Source of the DNA: Lachnospiraceae bacterium
GTDB lineage: Bacteria; Bacillota_A; Clostridia; Lachnospirales; Lachnospiraceae
Direction: 5' to 3'
NCBI GenBank assembly: GCA_017652545.1
Contig: JAGCAV010000021.1
Coordinates: forward strand, 1-6,356
Length of the DNA: 6,356 bases
Part shown: positions 1 to 6,228 of the stretch, piece by piece
Position numbering within the stretch: position 1 is the first letter of the stretch
How the letters are laid out: each line of letters begins with the position of its first letter
The notes under the pieces: generated by a model
What the model was told of the DNA's origin: nothing
The model's input: only the letters and a program-made list of their open reading frames with translations
Database searches by the model: none
Position numbers and translations under genes: made by a program

Positions 1-628
1 TCTGGTTGCACAGCGTGGACAGATGATTTGCCGGAGAGGATGTGATCTTTCCGGGAACACCGCCCAGTCCTTCCTGGATCAGCTGTTTCAGGCTCCAGCC
101 CGCACAGTAGCCGGTCAGCATGGACAGGTCATGCAGATGGATCTCCGCGTTCCTGTGGGCATTGGCGATCTCGTCGTCATAGACCTCGCTGAGCCAGTAG
201 TTGGCCGTGATCGCGCCGGAGTTTGACAGGATCAGGCCGCCCACCGAATAGGTCACGGTCGAATTTTCCTTGACGCGCCAGTCGTTGATCTTCAGATAGT
301 TGTTGACAAGGTCTTTATAATTCAGGAGGGTTGCGTTGATGTTGCGGACCTTCTCTCTCTGACGGCGGTACAGGATATAGGCCTTGGCCACGTCGGCATA
401 GCCGGATTCCGACAGCACCTTCTCCGCGCTGTCCTGGATCTCTTCCACAGAGATCTTTCCATCCTTGATCTTTCCTTCGAAATCTGATGTGATGTGCAGG
501 GAAATCAAATCAATGACGCTGGGATGATACTGTTTTCCCAACGCCACAAATGCTTTTGTAATCGCTTCACTGATCTTGCTGATGTCAAATTCAGCAACCT
601 TTCCATCCCTTTTGACTACCTGATACAT
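1..628 (-). CDS. nrdD: Anaerobic ribonucleoside-triphosphate reductase NrdD, N-terminal 209 codons (gene runs off the left edge)
   Basis: Class III ribonucleotide reductase; the family reduces ribonucleoside triphosphates to dNTPs in the cytoplasm without oxygen, using a glycyl radical made by NrdG. I translated the minus strand from ATG 628-626; the frame stays open to base 1. Residues about 3-93 form an ATP-cone (VVKRDGKVAEFD near the start, then a run ending YILYRRQREKVR), the allosteric nucleotide-binding domain. The catalytic barrel begins after it, with HDLSMLTGYCAGW at 166-178, a hallmark of the family. Cys175 falls where E. coli Cys175, a radical-relay cysteine, is expected (recalled, not aligned). 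The family is usually 600-780 residues, so the C-terminal zinc cysteines and glycyl radical lie outside. The start is supported by GGAGGGA at 642-636, seven bases upstream. The gene has its own promoter with two NrdR boxes and lies 218 bp downstream of nrdG. Confidence 0.96.
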   Translation of the reverse strand, partial: MYQVVKRDGKVAEFDISKISEAITKAFVALGKQYHPSVIDLISLHITSDFEGKIKDGKISVEEIQDSAEKVLSESGYADVAKAYILYRRQREKVRNINATLLNYKDLVNNYLKINDWRVKENSTVTYSVGGLILSNSGAITANYWLSEVYDDEIANAHRNAEIHLHDLSMLTGYCAGWSLKQLIQEGLGGVPGKITSSPANHLSTLCNQ

Positions 629-713
629 AAAAAACTCCCTCCAAATAATCTATTCACAGAAAGCGTTTTCCGGCTTTTTCCTTCCTTTCAGGCCAGTTCA
701 AACGCATAACGTA

Positions 714-742
714 AATGTATCACCGGGAGGGATGACTGTCAA
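714..742 (-). promoter_or_regulatory. nrdD promoter, sigma-A type with extended -10
   Basis: On the minus strand a perfect TTGACA (742-737) is followed by a 17-bp spacer and TACATT (719-714), a 4/6 match to TATAAT. It is preceded by TGA, giving an extended -10 TGN motif. The predicted transcription start is near base 707, leaving a leader of about 80 nt before the nrdD ATG at 628. The -35 lies inside NrdR box 1, so NrdR binding should block polymerase directly. Confidence 0.8.
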
Positions 743-752
743 TATCTTGTGT
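737..752. promoter_or_regulatory. NrdR box 1 (proximal, overlaps the -35)
   Basis: The 16-mer TGTCAATATCTTGTGT closely matches the known NrdR operator consensus (ACACWATATYTWGTGT), an imperfect palindrome found upstream of bacterial ribonucleotide reductase genes. NrdR is a zinc-finger/ATP-cone repressor that senses the ATP/dATP balance. The box covers the -35 of the nrdD promoter. Its core CAATATCTTGTG is identical to that of box 2, 32 bp away. Confidence 0.88.
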
Positions 753-768
753 TCGATTTGGAATAAAG

Positions 769-784
769 TGACAATATCTTGTGG
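769..784. promoter_or_regulatory. NrdR box 2 (distal)
   Basis: The 16-mer TGACAATATCTTGTGG shares the 12-base core CAATATCTTGTG with box 1. The box-to-box offset is exactly 32 bp, about three helical turns, which is the spacing typical of tandem NrdR boxes and puts both on the same DNA face for cooperative binding. It sits upstream of the -35 of the nrdD promoter. No gene for NrdR itself lies in the window. Confidence 0.87.
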
Positions 785-819
785 ATTCCCCGCAAATCAC
801 CTTGTACATGTTTGTGTAA

Positions 820-847
820 CCCCAGATGGGGAGAACGGAACGTCCCC
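820..847 (-). other. Overlapping inverted repeats just after nrdG (possible mRNA 3' hairpins)
   Basis: CCCC (820-823), AGAT, GGGG (828-831) is a perfect short inverted repeat. The same GGGG, extended to GGGGA (828-832), also pairs with TCCCC (843-847) across a 10-base interval that contains GAACG twice. The two stems share one arm and cannot form together. On the nrdG transcript they begin in the last base of the TAG stop codon. No U-tract follows, so this is not a standard intrinsic terminator. It could be a processing or stability hairpin, or a REP-like palindrome. Confidence 0.4.
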
Positions 848-1545
848 TACATCCCGCGCAGCTGTGTATCGGGCACATACCTGCGGGCGATCCCTGCAAA
901 GCGCTCCATCTGTTCCGGCTCCGGAGCCGTCATGTTCTTATAGGGCACCGTATCCCGGTCGGTAAAGCACTGCAGAAAATAGCGCTTTGCCCCGCTGATC
1001 ATCTGCCCGATCTCCTCAAAATCCGCTGCCTCATGCAGTTCCCGGACCACTGTGGTCCGGAATTCATAATCCGTCGGGCTGCTCATCAGAAGACGGATGC
1101 TCTCTGTGATCCGGGAGATGTCCAGACGGCCGGCGTCCCGGATCCCGCATGTCAGGGCGTACTTGCCCGGACTGTTCTTGATGTCCATGGCCACGTAATC
1201 GACAAGACCCTCTTCCAGCATCCGGCGCAGTTTTTCCGGATGGTAGCCGTTGGTATCCAGTTTGATCCTGAAGCCCTTCTCCCTGACCGCCCGGATCAGG
1301 TCCGGAAGACCTGCGGCAAGAAGCGGTTCTCCGCCGGTAAAGGCGACTCCGTCGAGCAGGCCTGTCCTCTTTCCAAGAAACTGCATAAGTTCCTGATCGT
1401 CCATCACGGCTTCCGCCTTCCCGCAGGCCAGCTCGTAATTATGACAGAACGGGCATCGGAAATCACAGCCTCCCAGGAACACGGTACAGGCCACGTGTCC
1501 CGGATAGTCAAGAAGTGTCATTTTCTGCAGACCGTAAATTTTCAT
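847..1545 (-). CDS. nrdG: Anaerobic ribonucleoside-triphosphate reductase activating protein NrdG (radical SAM)
   Basis: Radical-SAM activase of 232 residues. The family cleaves S-adenosylmethionine at a [4Fe-4S] cluster and generates the glycyl radical on NrdD. The cluster motif CX3CX2C is at Cys27, Cys31 and Cys34 (GGCDFRCPFCHN), followed by TGGEPL at 70-75, the SAM-binding glycine motif, then KLDTNG at 95-100 and VAMDIK at 118-123, all typical radical-SAM core positions. The N-terminus (LQKMTLLDYPG) is typical of the longer NrdG2-like subgroup; E. coli NrdG is only about 154 residues. The start at 1545 has AAAGGAG upstream with a rather long spacing of about 12 bases, and lies 18 bp after the DUF4037 stop. 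It is the last gene of the antiporter operon. The nearby nrdD supports the assignment; activation of another glycyl-radical enzyme is the alternative. Confidence 0.93.
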   Translation of the reverse strand: MKIYGLQKMTLLDYPGHVACTVFLGGCDFRCPFCHNYELACGKAEAVMDDQELMQFLGKRTGLLDGVAFTGGEPLLAAGLPDLIRAVREKGFRIKLDTNGYHPEKLRRMLEEGLVDYVAMDIKNSPGKYALTCGIRDAGRLDISRITESIRLLMSSPTDYEFRTTVVRELHEAADFEEIGQMISGAKRYFLQCFTDRDTVPYKNMTAPEPEQMERFAGIARRYVPDTQLRGM

Positions 1546-1563
1546 TTCCGCGATGATCTCCTT

Positions 1564-2511
1564 TCACACCGCCGCCAGGATGTGCATATTCCGAAGCTGT
1601 CCGTTTGCGATCATGTCATTGACGGAGTAGGCATGCTTTTCCAGATCCCCGCAATTCGCCTTCGTGAGCCCCTGATCAGTCAGCTCGTCGATCACATCCG
1701 CTGCAATGCTCTCAATCACGGCGTATTTTTCCTCGTACATGCTTTTATCATTGTCCGTCGTCAGCAGATACTCCAGAAGTTCCGCTGTCAGGGAAAGTAC
1801 CGGCAGGGACCGCAGCGCCCGGAAGCTCCACTTATAGTACGGCTGATATGTATGATTCAGCAGAAAGACCGTGCTGATGGCACTTCTGGCAAACTCTCCG
1901 ACCGCCAGCTGGGCTGCCGCGCCTTCACGGTGCCGGATGCAGCGCATATAATTATACTGTCCGGACTGGGCCATCATCAGCAGGTTCCCGGCCAGCTTCT
2001 TAAGCCGGACATCCTCCGGATAATATGCCAGCTTCTCACGGATCCGGGTCACTTCCCCGTAATTGTCAAAAAACAGCTCTCCGTTGACGGCTTCAGCCAG
2101 AGCATACTCCGGAACGGAAAGCCACTGCGTAACGGTCAGATCCTCCCCGGGCTTTTCCACACCGATCCTGTCCCGGTAGTATTCATCCGTACGCAGGACG
2201 CCGCGCCTCGCACCGCCCACCGGCCCCATCAGGGAGCGCTTCAGTCCTTCATATTCCCCGGGAAGCGCCGCGTATGCCCTTTCCAGCAGGAATGCGCTGC
2301 GCCGGTTCACGATGGTCTCGTCCGGCAGGAACAGGCAAAAACCCGGTTCAAAATCATGATCCCGGGATATTTCATCATCGTAGCCGAAGCACTCGGATCC
2401 GCTGCCGGTAAACCCTGCCGCCAGATAAGGCATCAGTTCCGGGAACTTCTCTTCCAGCATCGGTTTTCCGAATTCGGCAAAATAGTCTCTGGCAATCTCC
2501 AGCCCTTTCAT
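1564..2511 (-). CDS. DUF4037-type nucleotidyltransferase-like protein, function unknown
   Basis: A 315-residue soluble protein that I recognise as a DUF4037 family member. The N-terminal part carries a nucleotidyltransferase-fold signature: GSGS at 36-39, then DD at 45-46 and DHD at 51-53, i.e. the GS-x(10-13)-DxD pattern that in this superfamily binds the NTP and two metals. Other conserved-looking blocks are FFDNYGE at 147-153, YYPEDVR at 163-169 and PYYKW at 224-228, in a helical C-terminal half that resembles substrate-binding domains of aminoglycoside-type nucleotidyltransferases. The substrate is unknown; small molecule, RNA or protein are all possible. There is no signal peptide or membrane segment. 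Its ATG overlaps the TPR gene stop (ATGA), and GAGAGAGG about seven bases upstream lies within the TPR gene, so the two are translationally coupled. nrdG follows 18 bp downstream. Catalytic activity is inferred only from the motif. Confidence 0.85.
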   Translation of the reverse strand: MKGLEIARDYFAEFGKPMLEEKFPELMPYLAAGFTGSGSECFGYDDEISRDHDFEPGFCLFLPDETIVNRRSAFLLERAYAALPGEYEGLKRSLMGPVGGARRGVLRTDEYYRDRIGVEKPGEDLTVTQWLSVPEYALAEAVNGELFFDNYGEVTRIREKLAYYPEDVRLKKLAGNLLMMAQSGQYNYMRCIRHREGAAAQLAVGEFARSAISTVFLLNHTYQPYYKWSFRALRSLPVLSLTAELLEYLLTTDNDKSMYEEKYAVIESIAADVIDELTDQGLTKANCGDLEKHAYSVNDMIANGQLRNMHILAAV

Positions 2512-3371
2512 TCCGATCCTCTCTCTTCATAGATCCGTTTCGCTGTTTCCTCCAGCTCCTGTGCCGCCAGAAAGTACCCGTAATAGGAAAAGACCGGGGC
2601 ACACTTTTCGCTGACGAAGGCATAGTAGCCATCCCTTGGCGCATCGGTATGGGTCAGCAGGTCAAAGGCCTTATCCAGGTATTCCCTGATCATTGCCTCG
2701 CTCTCCTCCATCCCCCTTTCGGAGACAGCGGCATCGGCCATGTTCAGCCAGGTGATCGCCTGCTCCAGTTCCCCGCCGGGGACCCTGTCCATGACGGCAA
2801 GCGCATGCTCATAACAGGCGGAAGCTTCCCGGTACCGTCCGAGCGCCACACAGCACAGTGCCATGTTGTTGTACAGACCGCCAAGGAGTTCCGGGCTGGT
2901 TTTTTCGTCCGCCTCATACACCTCTCTGGCGCGCTCGAACAGCCCCATGGCCCGTTCATGCTCTCCGAATGCACTGCAGGCTGTCGCCGCGTTCACGTAT
3001 GTGGTGCCTCCGCTGCGCGTTTTCTCGAAATCCAGTTCCTTCAGAAGTGCCAGCGCCGCCTCCACCTGTTCCATGGCCGCAGCCCGGTTATTTGTTTTCC
3101 GGTAGTGGCCGATCAGTTCGCCCCGGATCATCAGTTCGCCCCGCATGTCATGGCCGTCGATGGCTTCCGCAAGCCAGTATTTCAGATGGCGCTCGGCGCC
3201 TGCGTAATCCCGGCGGCTCATATATTCGTCCATTTTCTGTATGATCCGCCGCTGGGGCACCATCCGGACCTGATCATCCCGAACGCCCGGTGTCTCACAC
3301 AGAAGGCAGCGGGGTTCCTCATAGTCCTCCGGCCTCAGGACCGGGCTGACTGTCTTTGCTTGTTCAGACAT
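2508..3371 (-). CDS. Tetratricopeptide-repeat protein, partner of the DUF4037 gene
   Basis: A 287-residue soluble helical protein. Three clear TPR units lie at about 80-113 (GELIGHYRKTNNRAAAMEQ), 122-155 (NAATACSAFGEHERAMGLF) and 164-197 (LYNNMALCCVALGRYREA), with degenerate TPR-like helices at 43-75 and 204-240. TPR arrays are protein-binding scaffolds; no enzymatic motif is seen. Near the N-terminus is a lone CLLC (22-25), a possible half zinc-knuckle or redox pair. The start at 3371 is preceded by AAGGAG eight bases upstream, which overlaps the antiporter TAA stop; the gap is 12 bp. The stop codon overlaps the DUF4037 ATG by four bases, suggesting stoichiometric production and probably a complex. 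The binding partner and role are unknown. A regulator that responds to nutrient or stress signals is possible but unsupported. Confidence 0.85.
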   Translation of the reverse strand: MSEQAKTVSPVLRPEDYEEPRCLLCETPGVRDDQVRMVPQRRIIQKMDEYMSRRDYAGAERHLKYWLAEAIDGHDMRGELMIRGELIGHYRKTNNRAAAMEQVEAALALLKELDFEKTRSGGTTYVNAATACSAFGEHERAMGLFERAREVYEADEKTSPELLGGLYNNMALCCVALGRYREASACYEHALAVMDRVPGGELEQAITWLNMADAAVSERGMEESEAMIREYLDKAFDLLTHTDAPRDGYYAFVSEKCAPVFSYYGYFLAAQELEETAKRIYEERGSE

Positions 3372-3383
3372 GTTTCAGACTCC

Positions 3384-5042
3384 TTATGCGCGCTCCCTCT
3401 TCCTGATCAGCACGATCACCGCTAGCAGGATGGCCAGGGTCAGCGGGGTCGCGATAACGGCAATGATTGAGTTGGTCCTGAAACCGATCACCCCCGCGAT
3501 CAGATAGCCGACGGCACATACAGCCGCAACGGTCAGCGCGTACGGAAGCTGGGTCGATACATGGTTGATGTGATCACACCGGGCACCCGCCGATGACATG
3601 ATCGTCGTATCCGAGATCGGCGAGCAGTGATCGCCGCAGACAGCGCCTGCAAGGCAGGCCGAAATGGAAATGACCAGCATCTCGGATTCCGTCGGGAAGA
3701 CCGCGCATACGATCGGGATCAGAATGGAAAACGTTCCCCAGCTTGTCCCTGTTGAGAACGCCAGAAAAACACTGACAACAAACACCAGCATCGGCACGAA
3801 CATCTGCACCGAAGCGGCAGAGGACGAAACCATCCGCTGTATGAAATCCGAAGCGCCGAGCAGGGATGTCACCCCTGAAAGGTTCCATGAGAGGATCAGG
3901 ATGATCATCGGTGCGCACATGGATCTGAAACCGGCCGCAAAAGACTCCATAAAACTCTTGAAGGTGATCACGCCGCGGTTCATATACAGCCAGAAAGTCA
4001 GCAGCAGTCCGATCAGGCCGCCCATCACAAGGCCTCTGGCGCTGTCCGCGTTTGCAAACGAGTTCACCAGGCTCTCCCCCTCAAACAGGCCGCCGGTATA
4101 CGCGATCCCCGCGATGCAGCATACGATCAGCGTCACAACCGGAATGACCAGATTTGACAGCTTCTCCTTCCCGTCGGACGTGTTTTTCTCCTCCGTGTAG
4201 GGCACTTCACCGGTCGTGAACAGGTCTCCCTTCAGCGCATTGTCCTCATGCCTGCGCATCGGGCCGTAGTCGATCCGAAACAGCGTGATCGCCACCATCA
4301 TGAACAGGGTTCCCAGCGCATAGAGGTTATAGGGAATTGCCCGCAGGAACATGCTGAAACCGTTGATATTGTACTCCGACGGCACCGCGTAGCTGACCGC
4401 CGCGGCCCAGCAGGATACCGGCGCGATAATGCATACAGGCGCGGCAGTCGAATCGATCAGATATGCCAGCTTCGCCCTGGAGACGTTGTGACTGTCCGTC
4501 ACCGGACGCATGACAGAGCCGACCGTCATGCAGTTAAAGCCGTCATCCACAAAGATCAGGATGCCCATGGCAATGGTGGCGAGCTGCGCCCCCATCCGGG
4601 TCCTGATGTGTGCTTTTGCCCAGCGTCCGAAGGCAACGGAACCGCCTGCGCGGTTCATCATCACGACCAGCGATGCCAGCAGGATGACGACCACGAGCAC
4701 GCCCGCATGGGAACTGTCCGTCATGGCCGCGATCAGGCCGCCGTCCGGATGGAACAGCATGGTGTTCAGTGCCAGTTCGCCGTTGCCGCCCGCATACAGG
4801 AGAGCGCCGACGACAATACCCGCGAACAGCGAGCTGTAGACCTCCTTCGTCACCAGTGCCAGAACAATGGCCACGATCGGCGGGAGCAGCGCCCATATCG
4901 AACCGTGCATGCCCGGGACATAATCCTCCGGTACCTGTCCCGAAGTTCTCAGGCTCACAATCACAAGTGCAACGACCGCCGCGATGGCGAGCAGATTCAG
5001 CCAGAGTTTCCTGTTTCCGGATTTGTTTTGTTTCTTTTCCAT
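3384..5042 (-). CDS. Na+/H+ antiporter, NhaC family, inner membrane
   Basis: A 552-residue integral membrane protein with roughly 12-13 hydrophobic helices, first at about 14-31 and last at about 525-546. It belongs to the NhaC-type Na+/H+ antiporter family (PF03553-like), whose members exchange cytoplasmic Na+ for external H+ for pH and sodium homeostasis. Family marks are FVDDGFN at 164-170, IDSTAAPVCIIAPVSCW at 196-212, STGTSWGTF at 430-438 and GDHCSPISDTT at 470-480, polar motifs inside helices that likely form the ion path. A charged cytoplasmic-type loop occupies about 256-295. The basic N-terminus (MEKKQNKSGNRK) fits an inside-facing start. The ATG at 5042 has AGGAG at 5055-5051, eight bases upstream. 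It is the first gene of the four-gene operon. Some family members carry other substrates (malate/lactate, amino acids), so the exact ions are inferred. Confidence 0.92.
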   Translation of the reverse strand: MEKKQNKSGNRKLWLNLLAIAAVVALVIVSLRTSGQVPEDYVPGMHGSIWALLPPIVAIVLALVTKEVYSSLFAGIVVGALLYAGGNGELALNTMLFHPDGGLIAAMTDSSHAGVLVVVILLASLVVMMNRAGGSVAFGRWAKAHIRTRMGAQLATIAMGILIFVDDGFNCMTVGSVMRPVTDSHNVSRAKLAYLIDSTAAPVCIIAPVSCWAAAVSYAVPSEYNINGFSMFLRAIPYNLYALGTLFMMVAITLFRIDYGPMRRHEDNALKGDLFTTGEVPYTEEKNTSDGKEKLSNLVIPVVTLIVCCIAGIAYTGGLFEGESLVNSFANADSARGLVMGGLIGLLLTFWLYMNRGVITFKSFMESFAAGFRSMCAPMIILILSWNLSGVTSLLGASDFIQRMVSSSAASVQMFVPMLVFVVSVFLAFSTGTSWGTFSILIPIVCAVFPTESEMLVISISACLAGAVCGDHCSPISDTTIMSSAGARCDHINHVSTQLPYALTVAAVCAVGYLIAGVIGFRTNSIIAVIATPLTLAILLAVIVLIRKRERA

Positions 5043-5090
5043 ACCCTGATCTCCTGAACATATTGGAACATTGAAAACTTACTTATGCGG

Positions 5091-5119
5091 ATTCTAATGT
5101 GACCCGGCAGGGATGTCAA
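5091..5119 (-). promoter_or_regulatory. Promoter of the antiporter-TPR-DUF4037-nrdG operon
   Basis: On the minus strand a perfect TTGACA (5119-5114), a 17-bp spacer and TAGAAT (5096-5091, 5/6 match) form a strong sigma-A-type promoter. The predicted start is near 5084, giving a leader of about 42 nt to the ATG at 5042. No clear operator palindrome overlaps it. It is divergent from the degV promoter about 80 bp away. Confidence 0.8.
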
Positions 5120-5198
5120 GGAAGAATAAGGCTCCCGGAATGCGCGCACAGCCATTTGGTTTTTAATACCACTTCATGCCGTTTTTCTTTCTGCGTCG

Positions 5199-5227
5199 TT
5201 GCATTTACAGTCTCAATCTGCTATACT
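5199..5227 (+). promoter_or_regulatory. degV promoter with extended -10
   Basis: TTGCAT (5199-5204), a 17-bp spacer and TATACT (5222-5227, 5/6) preceded by TGC, an extended -10 element. The -35 is weak (3/6) but the extended -10 compensates. The predicted start is near 5233-5234, with a leader of about 60 nt before the ATG at 5294. No other convincing promoter is seen between 5120 and 5293. Confidence 0.72.
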
Positions 5228-5239
5228 GTCCCGGCATTT

Positions 5240-5266
5240 CAAAACGGCGGGCTTTTTTTCGTTTTG
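5240..5266 (+). other. Leader hairpin in the degV 5' untranslated region
   Basis: CAAAACG (5240-5246) pairs perfectly with CGTTTTG (5260-5266) across a 13-base loop that holds GCGGGC and seven Ts. With a one-base bulge the stem can extend by three A-T pairs. It begins only a few bases after the predicted transcript start and ends 13 bases before the AAGGAG ribosome site (5280-5285). A 5' stability stem is one reading; no known riboswitch class is recognised. Confidence 0.35.
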
Positions 5267-5293
5267 GAAAAATACTCATAAGGAGCCAGAAAT

Positions 5294-6166
5294 ATGTTTA
5301 AGATCATCACTGACAACGGAGCAGATCTTTCAAGAGATTTTCTTAACGAACATCAGATCGGCTGCATGTACCTGAGTACGATCCTGGACGGTAAGGTTAT
5401 TTCCGGAAAAGACAATGAGCTGTCCTCATCGGAGTTCTACAAATTGCTCAGAAGCGGTGCCAAACCAACCACTTCACAGATCAATCCCGCAGACGCAAAA
5501 GAATACTTTCTGACCCACATCGATGAAGCCGATGAATTCCTCTACATAGGCCTTTCCTCAGGTCTTTCCGGAACGGTCCAGAGTGTTGGTACCGCTGCCG
5601 CAGAAGTCCTGGAAAGTTATCCGGACAAAAGGATCGAAGTCATCGACTCCCTGACCGGCTCTCCCGGGACAGCTCTCCTGGTATGTTACGCGGTCAGGAT
5701 GAGGGATGAGGGAAAAAGCCTGGATGAGACTGCCGCATGGCTGAGGGAAAACGCCCGAAAGGTGCTTCTTGCCATCACGGTGGACAACCTTTTCGACCTG
5801 TGGCGCGGAGGCCGCGTTTCCAGGTCCAGTGCCGTGATCGGTTCCCTTGTCTCCATCAAACCCTTCATCATTGTGGACAACGAGGGAAAGCTTCAGGTCA
5901 CCAAAAAGATCCGGGGACGCAGAAAATCTCTGGAATACCTGGTCGACTATATGGATGAACATATGGGATCCAGACGCGAAGACAACCGTGCCCTTGTCAT
6001 CATCCATCACGGAGACGTACCCGAAGACGCTGCTTTTACCGGGGAACTGATCCGGAAGCGTTTCGGGTTCGAACATATCATGATCGGCAACGTCGGTCCC
6101 ATGATCGGCGTGCACACAGGCCCGAGCATCGTGGTCGTCGCCTTTCTCGGCGATGAGCGCTCATAA
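5294..6166 (+). CDS. DegV family fatty-acid-binding protein (FakB-like)
   Basis: A complete 290-residue cytoplasmic protein, the usual length for the family. DegV/FakB proteins bind one fatty acid; in Firmicutes with the kinase FakA they present it for phosphorylation to acyl-phosphate for phospholipid synthesis. Family motifs in order are ITDNGADL at 5-12, PTTSQ at 58-62, GLSSGLSGT at 86-94 (loops whose Ser/Thr hydroxyls hold the carboxylate in known structures), RGGRVS at 171-176, IKP at 188-190, and HTGPS at 274-278, where HTGPG is more common. ATG 5294 follows AAGGAG by eight bases. The gene is monocistronic, with its own promoter and a strong terminator. No FakA or other lipid gene is in the window, so the FakB role is inferred from family and the ligand is unknown. 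Genomes often encode several DegV paralogues with different lipid preferences. Confidence 0.95.
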   Translation: MFKIITDNGADLSRDFLNEHQIGCMYLSTILDGKVISGKDNELSSSEFYKLLRSGAKPTTSQINPADAKEYFLTHIDEADEFLYIGLSSGLSGTVQSVGTAAAEVLESYPDKRIEVIDSLTGSPGTALLVCYAVRMRDEGKSLDETAAWLRENARKVLLAITVDNLFDLWRGGRVSRSSAVIGSLVSIKPFIIVDNEGKLQVTKKIRGRRKSLEYLVDYMDEHMGSRREDNRALVIIHHGDVPEDAAFTGELIRKRFGFEHIMIGNVGPMIGVHTGPSIVVVAFLGDERS

Positions 6167-6174
6167 ATGAAGCT

Positions 6175-6205
6175 GAAAAAAGGACGCCGTTCCGCGTCCT
6201 TTTTT
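6175..6205. terminator. Bidirectional intrinsic terminator between degV and the CDF gene
   Basis: A seven-A tract (6175-6181), perfect stem GGACGC (6182-6187), loop CGTTCC, GCGTCC (6194-6199) and six Ts (6200-6205). The A and T tracts pair to lengthen the stem and make it work on both strands. It starts nine bases after the degV stop and lies about 24 bp beyond the stop of the convergent minus-strand CDF gene. Confidence 0.93.
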
Positions 6206-6228
6206 CGTCTTTTGCCAGCATCTGTTTT

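Noticed and set aside
660..705. Possible structured leader of nrdD (GCGTTT pairing with AAACGC; AAAGC with GCTTT)
   Set aside because: Short stems with long or overlapping loops; no riboswitch signature and no U-tract.
801..817. Possible third NrdR box upstream of box 2
   Set aside because: Only the right half TTGTGT (812-817) matches, and it is offset by 33 rather than 32 bp; the left half does not fit the consensus, so it is at best a degenerate half-site.
826..2532. 568-codon open frame on the plus strand opposite nrdG and DUF4037
   Set aside because: It is antisense to two well-supported genes, its translation shows no recognisable domain and is rich in His/Arg/Pro/Gln as expected for a shadow frame of GC-rich coding DNA, and no good ribosome site precedes it.
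2649..3425. 258-codon plus-strand frame opposite the TPR gene
   Set aside because: Shadow frame antisense to the clear TPR gene; no family resemblance and no plausible promoter.
4248..5057. 269-codon plus-strand frame opposite the antiporter
   Set aside because: Composition (His, Arg, Gln, Asp heavy) is the complement of a hydrophobic membrane-protein gene; it has no domain.
5055..5068. NrdR-like CCAATATGTTC in the antiporter leader (minus strand)
   Set aside because: The core resembles CAATATNTTG, but the outer consensus positions mostly fail, it is single, and it lies downstream of the promoter; not good enough to call an operator.
5141..5148. Palindrome TGCGCGCA in the divergent intergenic region
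   Set aside because: An eight-base self-complementary word is expected by chance in GC-rich DNA and overlaps neither promoter.
5230..5259. Terminator-like CCCG...CGGG followed by seven Ts upstream of degV
   Set aside because: The stem is only four pairs with a mismatch inside, and its left arm overlaps the predicted transcript start, so it would not form in the degV mRNA.
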